Part shown: positions 43,115-51,456 of the stretch, in pieces | Layout: every line of letters starts with the position of its first letter | How positions within the stretch are numbered: position 1 is the first letter of the stretch | Source of the DNA: Planctomycetaceae bacterium | Lineage (GTDB): Bacteria > Planctomycetota > Planctomycetia > Planctomycetales > Planctomycetaceae | Reading direction: 5' to 3' | DNA length: 58,545 nt | Assembly (NCBI GenBank): GCA_002722955.1 | Contig: PBMZ01000145.1 | Coordinates: 1-58,545, forward strand | Notes under the pieces: generated by a model | Seen by the model: only the letters and a program-made list of their open reading frames with translations | What the model was told of the DNA's origin: nothing | Databases searched by the model: none | Translations under genes and position numbers: made by a program

Positions 43115-44076
43115 TTTGTTGCCTGCATCAAACCTCTCATGTAGCCGTAGGCGAATAGGCGTCCCTTCATCGTGTATCCCGGCTCGCCCTCGTCCTCACC
43201 AACCAGCTGAGGAACGTGGTCGGGACGGATCGGTCCGTCGAAGCCAACATCACGATAGGCTTGCATGGTGGCCACCATGTCGGTGGGGCCGTTGTCGTGA
43301 AATGTCTCGACAAATGATTCCTTGGTTCCGCGGATGTCTCGAAAGTGGACGTAGTTGATCGACTTGCCCAAACGCCGTATGGCCTCGGGAATATCGACGC
43401 CGATTTCGGCAAAGCTACCTTGGCAGAAGCAGACGCCGTTGTGCGGACTAGGGGCAAGAGCAACGAGCCGCTCGAAATTCTCAAGGCGATTCATGATGCG
43501 AGCACGCCCCATGACTTCGTCCAATGGCGGATCGTCGGGGTGCATGGAAAGGTAAACGCCAGCGTCCTCGGCCACAGGCAACAGTTCGTTCAGGAAGCGT
43601 TCCAGGTTATCCCAAAGCTCATCCATCGAGATCACGGAATCCGACTTCGCGGCCACTTCGTCCGGCGATGCCCCATCGTGAGTTAGCGAGATGGCCTTTT
43701 CCGCGTCTTGAAGGTTGAAGCCCGTCACCTTGGCACCGCCGCGTTCGGGAGCGTCTAGCGATGTTCGGACCCAATCCGTGCCCGACATGAAGTTGTAGCA
43801 CAAGATCGGAACGCCGGCCTCGCCCATTTGTCGGATCAAGGTCTTCATCGCTTCCAACTCGGTGCCGTCGTCGATGCCAAGTTTGATGTTCTCGAAGGGC
43901 AAGTAACCCTCGATGACCGAGAGTTCTAAGCCGTAGGATTCGATCCACCGTTTTGATTCGAGCATCGCCTCGATCTCAGGACCTCGACAACGATCGACGA
44001 CGTCGGTCACGCCACATTGAGCCGCCAATTGAAGAAACTCGTCGGTGATCGGCGTCAGCACAGTTGCGAGTCGCAT
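43111..44076 (-). CDS. uxuA: D-mannonate dehydratase (UxuA-like)
   Basis: The start at 44076, with GAGGAAG six bases upstream, gives 321 residues beginning MRLATVLTPITDEF. The TIM-barrel motifs of UxuA are present: ILCYNFMSGTDWVRT, then YLSMHPDDPP, GVCFCQGSFAEIGVDIP, and NYVHFRDIRGTKESFVETFHDNG, whose His/Asp/Cys residues form the metal site. The enzyme removes water from D-mannonate to give 2-keto-3-deoxygluconate in uronate catabolism. It is shorter than the E. coli enzyme (394) and close to short bacterial and marine forms. No uronate isomerase or KDG kinase is adjacent. A 25-residue upstream extension in the same frame is unlikely. Confidence 0.88.
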   Translation of the reverse strand: MRLATVLTPITDEFLQLAAQCGVTDVVDRCRGPEIEAMLESKRWIESYGLELSVIEGYLPFENIKLGIDDGTELEAMKTLIRQMGEAGVPILCYNFMSGTDWVRTSLDAPERGGAKVTGFNLQDAEKAISLTHDGASPDEVAAKSDSVISMDELWDNLERFLNELLPVAEDAGVYLSMHPDDPPLDEVMGRARIMNRLENFERLVALAPSPHNGVCFCQGSFAEIGVDIPEAIRRLGKSINYVHFRDIRGTKESFVETFHDNGPTDMVATMQAYRDVGFDGPIRPDHVPQLVGEDEGEPGYTMKGRLFAYGYMRGLMQATK

Positions 44077-44334
44077 GAGATCTTCCTCTGCTTTTCTGAA
44101 TTCGTTTCGAGGCAACACAGAGCTCTCGATTATGCAAAGAAGCAGGGACATGGCAACTCGGACCGAACGGTGATTGAAGGCTAGGTTTCAATAAATGGCT
44201 CTCTACGGTTCTCTTCAGCCTGCGATCGATTAAACTAAGTATCGTCTAACGCCAAGCCGAAGTCGTCGGCGATCAAGTCAGCACACTTGTCGGAAGCCAA
44301 CATTCGACGCTTTTGAATTAGAAACTTACATGCG

Positions 44335-45237
44335 TTGAGTACTTTGGAATTGAATGGTGTCGAGGTCGTCGACACATTTGCCGAAGCGTTTCCGATCGTT
44401 GGAACGCGTTTAATTATTACAGCAGCCTCCGAATTCTGGTCGCATATCGCGGCTTACGAGTTCTGCGGTTTCGCAACCAGCGTGATCGCTTGCGACGCCG
44501 AAGCCGCGATTGAGCGTGCGTTAACGCCCGAGCAAACCCCAGACGGTCGGACTGGCATCAGCGTTTTGGTCTTTGCATTCGATCGCAAATCGCTGGAGAG
44601 CGCCGTCAGCAATCGTGTCGGACAGTGCGTGTTGACGTGCCCGACAACCGCGTGTTACAGCGGCTTGACGGATTCAGAAAAGCCCGAGCAACTCAGTGTT
44701 GGCAGCCAGCTTCGCTATTTTGGCGACGGCTTTCAGGTTTCGAAGAAACTTGGATCTCGTCGTCTTTGGCGAGTTCCCGTCATGGATGGCGAGTTCGTTT
44801 GTGAGGATCGCTTCGGTACATCTAAGGGCGTCGCTGGCGGTAACTTGCTGATTTGCGGCGACAACCAAGCCAACGCATTAGCGGCTGCCGAAACGGCGGT
44901 GAACGCAATGCAGCCCGTACCGGATTCCGCGTTTCCGTTTCCCGGCGGCATCGTGCGCAGCGGAAGCAAGGTCGGGTCGAGATACAAGAAACTCAAAGCC
45001 AGCACCAACGACGCGTATTGCCCAACCCTGATGGGCTCGACAACGAGCGCCTTGCCACAAGGCACGGGGGCCGTCTACGAGATCGTCATTGATGGCTTGA
45101 CCGAGGAGAGCGTCCGGGAATCAATGAGAGCCGGACTTCATGCCGCCAGTCAGTGTGACGGAGTGCTCCAAATCACCGCCGGCAACTACGGCGGAAAACT
45201 GGGCAAGTATCACTTCCATTTGAAGGACCTGATTTGA
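44335..45237 (+). CDS. fhcD: Formylmethanofuran:tetrahydromethanopterin formyltransferase (Ftr/FhcD), TTG start
   Basis: The 300-residue product begins (TTG) STLELNGVEVVDTFAEAFP, the family signature, with ITAASEFWSHIAAYEFCGFATSVI next and SNRVGQCVLTCPTTACYSGL, KLGSRRLWRVPVMDGEF and GVAGGNLLICGDN as further conserved stretches. In methylotrophs and planctomycetes this subunit of the formyltransferase/hydrolase complex moves the formyl group between tetrahydromethanopterin and a methanofuran-like carrier during formaldehyde oxidation. It is normally encoded near fhcA, fhcB and fhcC, which are not in this window. No ATG lies in frame near the start, and TTG at 44335 is the only candidate that keeps the signature. 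An orphan copy far from its cluster is common in planctomycetes. Confidence 0.93.
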   Translation: MSTLELNGVEVVDTFAEAFPIVGTRLIITAASEFWSHIAAYEFCGFATSVIACDAEAAIERALTPEQTPDGRTGISVLVFAFDRKSLESAVSNRVGQCVLTCPTTACYSGLTDSEKPEQLSVGSQLRYFGDGFQVSKKLGSRRLWRVPVMDGEFVCEDRFGTSKGVAGGNLLICGDNQANALAAAETAVNAMQPVPDSAFPFPGGIVRSGSKVGSRYKKLKASTNDAYCPTLMGSTTSALPQGTGAVYEIVIDGLTEESVRESMRAGLHAASQCDGVLQITAGNYGGKLGKYHFHLKDLI

Positions 45238-45240
45238 AGG

Positions 45241-45354
45241 AATGACCAATGACCAAATCCCAATGACCAATGGAAGAAAGATGCCCGGCTTCTTCGAGAA
45301 GCCGGGCATCTAAACCACTCTTCCATTGGTCATTGGGATTTGGTCATTGGGCAT
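45241..45354. repeat. Nested palindromes: family J outside, family F inside
   Basis: Outer arms AATGACCAATGACCAAATCC and GGATTTGGTCATTGG-type (45241-45277 and 45319-45352) flank a second perfect hairpin at 45280-45310, GATGCCCGGCTTC / GAAGCCGGGCATC. The inner unit is family F, so one element appears to sit inside another. The whole lies between the fhcD stop and the next gene and could serve as terminator. Confidence 0.85.
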
Positions 45355-45364
45355 TTAACCCCCT

Positions 45365-47449
45365 ATGTCCGTGGCGACCGAGAATCAAGAACGTCACTCG
45401 TTCCGCTGGTCCGTGTATCTGCTGATCTTGACGACCGCGGCAGCGCTGTCGATGGCGAATATCATCAACGCCCGCAGCTTGTTAAGTGCGAATGACCGAT
45501 CGCGATGGTGTACGGTTTGGTCGCTTGTGGAAAAGGGCACCTACCAAATCGATTTAATCGACGCGCAGCGCGGCTGGACGACCATCGACAAAGTGCGTCA
45601 CAACGGCCACTTTTATTCCACCAAACCGCCATTGCTGCCAACGATGGTTGCTGGCGTTTATTGGGGCGTCAAGAAAGTTACCGGCTGGAGTCTTTATGGC
45701 GATACGAATCAAACGTCGCGTGCGATTCTGATCATCGTCAATCTCTTGCCCATGCTTGTGGCTCTTTACGTCTTGGTCCAAATGCTCGAGCGATACGCGC
45801 GCAGTGAGTGGTCGCGGATCTACATTCTTTTAGCAGCGTCTCTGGCAACGATGCTGACACCGTTTCTTGTGACTTTGAATAATCACACGGTTGCGGCGAC
45901 GTGTGTCATCTTCACGCTTGCCGCTGCACTTCGGATCTTGGTGGATGGCGAGCGGCGTTTGCGTTTCTACGCGATCGCCGGCTTCTTCGCAGCGTTTGTC
46001 GTTTGTAACGAATTACCCGCGGCATTGTTTGGATTGGCGTTGTTTATCTTGCTGCTTCGCAATGACGCACGTTTGACTTGGCGAGTATTTGTGCCGGCCG
46101 CACTAATTCCGTTAGCGGCGTTCTTCGTGACGAACTACTTGGCCACGGGCGGATGGAAGCCATTCTACATGTATTACGGTACTGAGAAGTACTTGTACTA
46201 TTTCGATGGCATTCCCAGCTATTGGCAAAACCCTCGAGGATTGGATAAGGGCAACGAGTCACCGCTGGTCTATTTCATGCACTGCATGATCGGACACCAC
46301 GGCATTCTTTCGTTGTCACCGTTTGTGCTCTTAGCATTCTTGGGCGTCAAGGGTTCCCTCATGCGTTGTTGGCAGTTGAACCGGCAGGAGGCTCCGGCAT
46401 CCGATCCGGTTCGACAATCATCGCACTCTATCGAAGACCACACTTCGTTAACAGTCGTGCAATTGCTGGCAGGATTCCTAACCGTTGCGATCCTGACTTT
46501 CTATCTGACGCGCACATCGAACTACAACTACGGCGGCAACACCGCGGGGCTGCGATGGACATTCTGGCTGATCCCGTTCTGGCTGATCGCAATGATTCCC
46601 GTTTTGGATCGCTGGTCCTCGGAACGATGGAGGCGCAGGTTGGCCTGTCTGATGCTTGGTGTCTCGATGTTCTCGGCCGCTCTTCCGGTTTCGAATCCGT
46701 GGAGCCAACCGTGGATGTTCACCTTGCTGGAGAAGTTGGAGTACATTGACTATCGAGATCGCCCGCCCGCCTTACCACGCAAGACTTACAGTTGGCTTGG
46801 CAGTTTGCCCGACTCCGAAAAACCCGATGCATGGGTTGAGTTTGCGGGCCCGTTGATGAATGGCAAGGCCACACACTGGCGAATCACTGATCTCGGCGGC
46901 AGCGAGCTCAACGGGCGAATTTATCGAGCAATTCACTTTTGGCAGTTCGAGGATGGGCAGGTACCGTCGACGCGTGAGCCGAATTTCTTGGATGGGCAAG
47001 TCTTTTGTATCGACGTTGAACATTTCAACAACGGGAAGCCGCCCGAGGACTTCTTGCTTTGGCCGGCTGAGGATGCCTTGGCCGACGACTTTTCGCAGAT
47101 ACCCATTCAACGCCGTGATTTAGAAACAGTCTCGACGGCAGACGTCGAAACAGCGATGACAGTGCTTCGAGGCATCCCGCAAACAAAAGCGTTCAATTCC
47201 GGTTTCGTCCGCTACATTAAGACTCGGCTTCAAGGTGATGCGTTTCGCTGCCAACGTTCAGCAGCACAAGTCGTCCGCAAGACATCCAGCGGCGTCAGCT
47301 ATCGTCACCGAATCGACATTTGGTTCTGTGACCAATTACCATTCGGAACGGCTAAGGTCGAGTTCACCGTTTCGAACCCTTCGACGGGCGAGATTCATTC
47401 GAAGCAAACGATGACAATCGTGGATGTTCACGAAGGTTACCGAAAATAG
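45365..47449 (+). CDS. Polytopic membrane protein, PMT/GT39-like glycosyltransferase
   Basis: The 694-residue product has an N-terminal membrane helix, a loop with DRSRWCTVWSLVEKGTYQID (carrying the acidic first-loop residues typical of GT-C enzymes), and at least eight further hydrophobic segments in the first 430 residues, for example ILLAASLATMLTPFLVTLNNHT and FLTVAILTFYLTRT. The C-terminal 200 residues are soluble. Protein O-mannosyltransferase and ArnT-like enzymes of the GT-C fold transfer sugars from polyprenyl carriers. The order of helices and the large loop fit, but the family was not firmly identified and it may be a relative of the ArnT or dolichol type. It follows fhcD across the nested palindromes and precedes DUF6817 with a 12-base gap. 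Confidence 0.65.
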   Translation: MSVATENQERHSFRWSVYLLILTTAAALSMANIINARSLLSANDRSRWCTVWSLVEKGTYQIDLIDAQRGWTTIDKVRHNGHFYSTKPPLLPTMVAGVYWGVKKVTGWSLYGDTNQTSRAILIIVNLLPMLVALYVLVQMLERYARSEWSRIYILLAASLATMLTPFLVTLNNHTVAATCVIFTLAAALRILVDGERRLRFYAIAGFFAAFVVCNELPAALFGLALFILLLRNDARLTWRVFVPAALIPLAAFFVTNYLATGGWKPFYMYYGTEKYLYYFDGIPSYWQNPRGLDKGNESPLVYFMHCMIGHHGILSLSPFVLLAFLGVKGSLMRCWQLNRQEAPASDPVRQSSHSIEDHTSLTVVQLLAGFLTVAILTFYLTRTSNYNYGGNTAGLRWTFWLIPFWLIAMIPVLDRWSSERWRRRLACLMLGVSMFSAALPVSNPWSQPWMFTLLEKLEYIDYRDRPPALPRKTYSWLGSLPDSEKPDAWVEFAGPLMNGKATHWRITDLGGSELNGRIYRAIHFWQFEDGQVPSTREPNFLDGQVFCIDVEHFNNGKPPEDFLLWPAEDALADDFSQIPIQRRDLETVSTADVETAMTVLRGIPQTKAFNSGFVRYIKTRLQGDAFRCQRSAAQVVRKTSSGVSYRHRIDIWFCDQLPFGTAKVEFTVSNPSTGEIHSKQTMTIVDVHEGYRK

Positions 47450-47461
47450 TGAGGCCATTTG

Positions 47462-48043
47462 ATGAAGACATTCAAAGAGCTGACGCAGTTCTTTCAAGAC
47501 GAGGGTGCGGACAACGTCGATCATTCGACAAAGGGCTACTTGGCTCATGCGATCGGCGTCTACAACGATCTGAAGAAATGGGGCTGCGACGAGGAACTTG
47601 CTCGCGTCGGCCTATTTCATTCGATCTACGGAACAGAGATCTTCCAAAACTTCACGCTCGACACATCGCGCCGTGATGATATTCGCGAACTCATCGGTGA
47701 CCATGCGGAAATGGTGTGCTGGATGAACTGCGCCATCGACCGTCGGCACTTCGATCAAGAAATCCATAAGGAAAGCGGCCCTTACCAAATCCGTGATCGG
47801 TTCACTGGCAACTTAGTCGACGTGTCCGATCAAGAGTTTCACGACTTGTGCCTCATTCATTTATGTGACTGGCTTGAGCAAGTCGAGCGATCGCGGGCAT
47901 GGGATTATCGCCGTTCCGCCTACGTGCAACTTGCGAAGCGTCTGGGTGGAGTCGGTGCCGAAAACTTCAATCGCGTATTCGCCGATGCTCCCGAATGCGT
48001 ATCAACCGACGAATACGTCTGGCCCGAGACTGCGCTGAATTAG
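47462..48043 (+). CDS. DUF6817 protein (HD-like helical fold)
   Basis: The ATG at 47462 gives 193 residues. HSTKGYLAHAIGVYNDLKKWGC and LARVGLFHSIYGTE supply conserved histidines in the pattern of the DUF6817 family, which resembles HD phosphohydrolases (H..H..H-D type residues). LCLIHLCDWLEQV provides a later HxxDW helix. It may bind metal and act on a nucleotide or other phosphate, but the activity is unknown. The gene starts 12 bases after the membrane protein. Its TAG stop at 48041-48043 is the first base group of the family H palindrome. No signal peptide; cytoplasmic. Confidence 0.75.
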   Translation: MKTFKELTQFFQDEGADNVDHSTKGYLAHAIGVYNDLKKWGCDEELARVGLFHSIYGTEIFQNFTLDTSRRDDIRELIGDHAEMVCWMNCAIDRRHFDQEIHKESGPYQIRDRFTGNLVDVSDQEFHDLCLIHLCDWLEQVERSRAWDYRRSAYVQLAKRLGGVGAENFNRVFADAPECVSTDEYVWPETALN

Positions 48044-48126
48044 CCCGCGCTGGAGTGCAGGCTTTAGCCGCCTTCTTTGGAGCGTGGACGGAGCGGCTAA
48101 AGCCTGGACTCCAACAAAGCCCGCTA
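48041..48126. repeat. Palindromic element, family H, bounded by TAG stops on both sides
   Basis: The element begins TAGCCCGCGCTGGAGTGCAGG and ends GGACTCCAACAAAGCCCGCTA, pairing through GGCTTTAGCCGC / GCGGCTAAAGCC in the centre. Its left TAG is the stop of the DUF6817 gene and its right CTA is, on the minus strand, the TAG stop of the convergent DUF1501 gene. Confidence 0.85.
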
Positions 48127-49521
48127 CACGATTTCGTGAATTACGCGGCCGCGGCTGATTGGAAGTGGGCGGCCTAGAGGGTCGTGGACTTCGGTTTCGG
48201 GAGCATAGCCCAGGCAGTGGAACATCGTGGCGATCATGTCTTTGGGACGCACGATTCCTGAAACTGGGTAAGCGGCATGACCGTCGGTCTCGCCATGCAC
48301 AACGCCGCCTTGAATACCGCCGCCAACCATGGCTGCCGAGAATGCATGTCCCCAGTGGTCTCGACCCGCGTTGCGATTGAACTTCGGCGTATGACCAAAC
48401 TCGCCGGCCCACACGACAAGTGTTTCATCCAGTAAGCCGCGTTGATCCAGGTCCTCGATCAAGGCCGAGAAGCATTGATCCATAATGGGCATTAACAACG
48501 TCTTCAGCGATTCGTTGTGCTTCTTGTGAGTGTCCCAGCCGCCTTGGTTTTCGTAACCCTTGATCCGCGTCCAATTGATTTGCACCAGCGACACACCGGC
48601 TTCGACCAGTCGCCGTGCGAGCAAACAACTTTGAGCATATCGGCTGCGGCCATAGTGGTCTCGGACGGAGTCTGGTTCCTGCGTCATATCAAACGCCGAT
48701 CGAGCTTGCGAGCCGCCGATCAGTCCCAGCGCATGTTGCGCATGGCGGTTGTAACTTTCAACGGCTTTGCTTCGATCCATTTTTTCGAACGCTGCGTCAA
48801 CTTGTTTCAGCAAACTCCGCCGCGCATCAAATCGAACTTTGACAATGTCCTCGGGCAATTTCATTCCGGGAATGTTGAAGGTGTTCTCGGAAGGGTCGCA
48901 GTGAATTAGCCAAGGGTCATGTGGGCGGCCCAAGAACCCTGCGTCTTGCCCCGGCCACGGTTTGTTGCCATCGTTCCAAATGTGTTCTGGAATGACGACC
49001 GATGAGGGCAATCGGCCGGTGTCATCTTTGAGTGCTCGAACCAACGCGGCCACGCACGGCCAATCGTTCGGCGGCTTCGGTGGCGCGCTTTCACGATTCA
49101 GCGGTTGATGGGGGATGCCCGTTAGCATCTGGTAGCCGCTGGAGGAATGGGCGCTGTCACCAGTCACCACGGCTCGCATGACCGCCAGCTTGTCGGTCAA
49201 CAGCGAGATTTTCGGCATTAATTCGCCGACCGAGAGACCCGGTGTTTTGCTATCGATCGTGCCAAACTCGCCACGGATTTGCTCGGGCGCTTGCGGCTTT
49301 GGATCGAATGTGTCGTGTTGCGGAGCTCCACCGGTTAAACCAAACAAGATGACCGACTTGGCCTTTCCGAAAGAACCATATCCCCCAGAATCGGCCTGCG
49401 CCGGCTTTGACAAGAGCGTCGGCAATGAAAGACCACCCATGCCAACACTGCCAATTCGCAGCCACTCACGACGAGTCACACCGTCGCACAGCCGGGAACC
49501 TTCGTCGTAAAAAGACAGCAT
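48124..49521 (-). CDS. DUF1501 protein with Tat signal (paralog 4 of 5)
   Basis: The 465-residue protein begins MLSFYDEGSRLCDGVTRREWLRIGSVGMGG, a twin-arginine leader preceded by a CDG segment shared with paralog 5, which starts CDGVTRRDLIRIGG. Its landmarks are FGLTGGAPQHDTFDPKPQ, ARRLVEAGVSLVQINWTRIKG with WDTHKKH, and GEFGHTP with NAGRDHWG, where His replaces the usual Arg of EFGRTP. It belongs to the same subgroup as paralog 5, the one found beside DUF1549/DUF1553 genes, but no such partner lies here. Its TAG stop forms the right end of the family H palindrome. Confidence 0.9.
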   Translation of the reverse strand: MLSFYDEGSRLCDGVTRREWLRIGSVGMGGLSLPTLLSKPAQADSGGYGSFGKAKSVILFGLTGGAPQHDTFDPKPQAPEQIRGEFGTIDSKTPGLSVGELMPKISLLTDKLAVMRAVVTGDSAHSSSGYQMLTGIPHQPLNRESAPPKPPNDWPCVAALVRALKDDTGRLPSSVVIPEHIWNDGNKPWPGQDAGFLGRPHDPWLIHCDPSENTFNIPGMKLPEDIVKVRFDARRSLLKQVDAAFEKMDRSKAVESYNRHAQHALGLIGGSQARSAFDMTQEPDSVRDHYGRSRYAQSCLLARRLVEAGVSLVQINWTRIKGYENQGGWDTHKKHNESLKTLLMPIMDQCFSALIEDLDQRGLLDETLVVWAGEFGHTPKFNRNAGRDHWGHAFSAAMVGGGIQGGVVHGETDGHAAYPVSGIVRPKDMIATMFHCLGYAPETEVHDPLGRPLPISRGRVIHEIV

Positions 49522-49622
49522 GATCGCCTCTTAAAGATGGATGGATCGATGATTAGCGGGAAGTCCTATTCTCATCGCTGATGGGCTTCGACGCAATGCT
49601 AGCCTACGATAACCCAGCGCGT

Positions 49623-49676
49623 TTCGTTGAACGCCCAGCCGAAGACGCCGGCGCCTTCGGCTGGGCGTTCAACGAA
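49623..49676. repeat. GC-rich palindromic element, variant of family A
   Basis: TTCGTTGAACGCCCAGCCGAAG and its near-perfect inverse CTTCGGCTGGGCGTTCAACGAA surround ACGCCGGCGC. The GTT-AAC ends and AGCCGAAG/CTTCGGCT core recall family A. A lone right half (CTCGCCTTCGGCTACTGG) is at 50331-50358. Confidence 0.8.
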
Positions 49677-49693
49677 TTAGGGTCCGCAGATTA

Positions 49694-50197
49694 TCAACAG
49701 TGGTCCAAGTACCAACAGAATAAGTATCGGAACGACGGAGCGAATGCTTCGGGAGAACTTTCAATTCTCCCCTTCACCTCGGACAGTGTGAGGTGTTCTA
49801 AGCTGTGGACTTCGGCAGGGTCAAAGTTCAGCTCGGCATCGGAAGACGTCCGAAAGAGCATCGAGTGCTCGTTGGAAAGTTCCTCGCAAGCTGCAAATTT
49901 ATTGACGAACTCTAAGTCTGACGAGATACCTAGTTCTTCTCGCAACTCTCGTGGCGCGGCGTCCAGATAATCTTCTCCTGCCGAAACGTGCCCGGCGGTC
50001 GAAGATGTGTAGCACAAGGGGTAAGTATCCATGTGCTCAGACCGCTTTTGAATGATCAAGCGGTCTTGGCCATCAAACACAAAGATGTGAATCGCGCGAT
50101 GCAAGAGCCCGCGCGCGTGGACTTCGCCACGAGTTGCTCGGCCGATGACGTTGTCGTCGGAATCGACGACGTCGAACAATTCATCTTGGTTCGGCAT
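49694..50197 (-). CDS. NUDIX hydrolase (IPP-isomerase-like / YfcD-like)
   Basis: The 167-residue product has a complete NUDIX box, GHVSAGEDYLDAAPRELREELG, whose glutamates bind the metal needed for phosphate cleavage. An N-terminal strand pair (DELFDVVDSDDNVIGRATRGEVHARG) and LLHRAIHIFVFDGQDRLIIQKRS match the YfcD or isopentenyl-diphosphate-isomerase-like subgroup. EHSMLFRTSS is the next strand. It probably hydrolyses a nucleotide or other diphosphate, with substrate unknown. It sits between two palindromes (49623-49676 and 50215-50309) and is a single gene. Confidence 0.88.
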   Translation of the reverse strand: MPNQDELFDVVDSDDNVIGRATRGEVHARGLLHRAIHIFVFDGQDRLIIQKRSEHMDTYPLCYTSSTAGHVSAGEDYLDAAPRELREELGISSDLEFVNKFAACEELSNEHSMLFRTSSDAELNFDPAEVHSLEHLTLSEVKGRIESSPEAFAPSFRYLFCWYLDHC

Positions 50198-50214
50198 CGG
50201 TTCGCCCGATTAGA

Positions 50215-50309
50215 AACCCGACGCGTGAGCGAGGGACGCTCACACGTGCTCGCAATCAATGCGGGTTGTCGTGAACATGTGTGAGCGTCACTCGCTCGCG
50301 CGTTGGGTT
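50215..50309. repeat. Palindromic element, family D copy 1
   Basis: It begins AACCCGACGCGTGAGCGAGG and ends CTCGCTCGCGCGTTGGGTT. The inner arms GACGCTCACACGTG and ACATGTGTGAGCGTC also pair. Copy 2 at 54125-54219 shares the first 24 bases. A half copy of family A (50331-50358) follows directly. Confidence 0.8.
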
Positions 50310-50367
50310 ACTAAAGGCAACAGCATCACGATGCCTCGCCTTCGGCTACTGGTTCAACGAATGCTGA

Positions 50368-51369
50368 TTACCGACCGCGTCCCGTGATTGGATACGCGGT
50401 GTCTTGGAAGCCTTTGCCACTGTGTTCACCGATGGGAACCAGAGAATTGATGAAGGCTTCGTCTTGATCGGTGATCGTCACGTCGAGGCAATTCATGTTG
50501 TCCTCGAATTGTTCGATCGACTTGGGGCCGATGATCAGCGATGTCAGGATTGGGTTCGCCAGACACCAAGCCAGACTAAAGTGCGAAGTGCCGCAACCTT
50601 TGTTTTCGCAGTATTCGTTGATCTGCTGCGAGATTGCGATGCTCTCCTCACGCAATTCCGCTTGCACCATTCGTGGATCGCTGCGAGACGCACGCGAGCC
50701 TTCGGGGTACTCGCCGAATTTCTTGTACTTGCCCGTCAGAATTCCCCGAGCAAGCGGGCTATAGCTGACGACGCCGATGCCGTATTCTTGGCAAAGCGGC
50801 AACAGCTCGACTTCGATGTCTCGATTCACGATGTTGTACAACGGTTGAACGGCACAGAAAGAGTGTAAGTTGAGGTGCTTCGAAGTCCAAATGGCTTCGC
50901 AAAGACGCCAAGCTCGATAGTTCGAGCATGCGATATAGCGCACACGACCTGAACGTACCATATCGTCCAGGGCTCGCATTGTTTCCTCGATCGGCGTGTC
51001 GTAATCGGGAGCGTGAGCGTAATAGACGTCGACGTAATCGGTGTTCAATCGCTTCAGGCTGTCGTCCAGTGCCTTCATCAAGTGGACGCGGCTCGAGCCT
51101 TGATCGTTGGGGCCGTCGCCCATCTTCTGACGTCCCTTGGTCGCCAGAATGATTTGATCGCGGCGGTCAGCGATGGCTTTGCCCGTGATCACTTCAGACT
51201 CGCCACCGGCGTACATGTTTGCCGTGTCGACGAAGTTGATTCCCAGGTCGTGTGCTTTGTGAATGATATTGATCGAGTCCGCTTCGCTGGTTTGCAAACC
51301 AAACATCATCGTGCCCAAACAAACGGGCGAGACTTTCGCTCCACAGCTTCCTAGATTGCGATATTCCAT
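50368..51369 (-). CDS. Aldo/keto reductase
   Basis: The ATG at 51369, behind a GAGGAAC site, gives 333 residues. MEYRNLGSCGAKVSPVCLGTMMFG opens the barrel, FVDTANMYAGGESE holds the catalytic Tyr of the Asp-Tyr-Lys-His set, IILATKGRQKM the Lys and YVDVYYAHAPD the His. VRYIACSNYRAWRL and GVVSYSPLARGILTGKY are the usual C-terminal motifs of the AKR superfamily, with a final IIGPKSIEQFEDNMN coenzyme loop. It should reduce an aldehyde or ketone with NADPH; substrates for this subgroup include sugars and small carbonyls. A nine-residue upstream extension to 51396 is unlikely. Confidence 0.92.
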   Translation of the reverse strand: MEYRNLGSCGAKVSPVCLGTMMFGLQTSEADSINIIHKAHDLGINFVDTANMYAGGESEVITGKAIADRRDQIILATKGRQKMGDGPNDQGSSRVHLMKALDDSLKRLNTDYVDVYYAHAPDYDTPIEETMRALDDMVRSGRVRYIACSNYRAWRLCEAIWTSKHLNLHSFCAVQPLYNIVNRDIEVELLPLCQEYGIGVVSYSPLARGILTGKYKKFGEYPEGSRASRSDPRMVQAELREESIAISQQINEYCENKGCGTSHFSLAWCLANPILTSLIIGPKSIEQFEDNMNCLDVTITDQDEAFINSLVPIGEHSGKGFQDTAYPITGRGR

Positions 51370-51456
51370 GGATGGTTCCTCAGTGTGTTGCACCAATACA
51401 GTGATTGCGACGTGACAGAATTCAGCTTGCGAGTATAGCGGGAATCAGCGTTTTCG

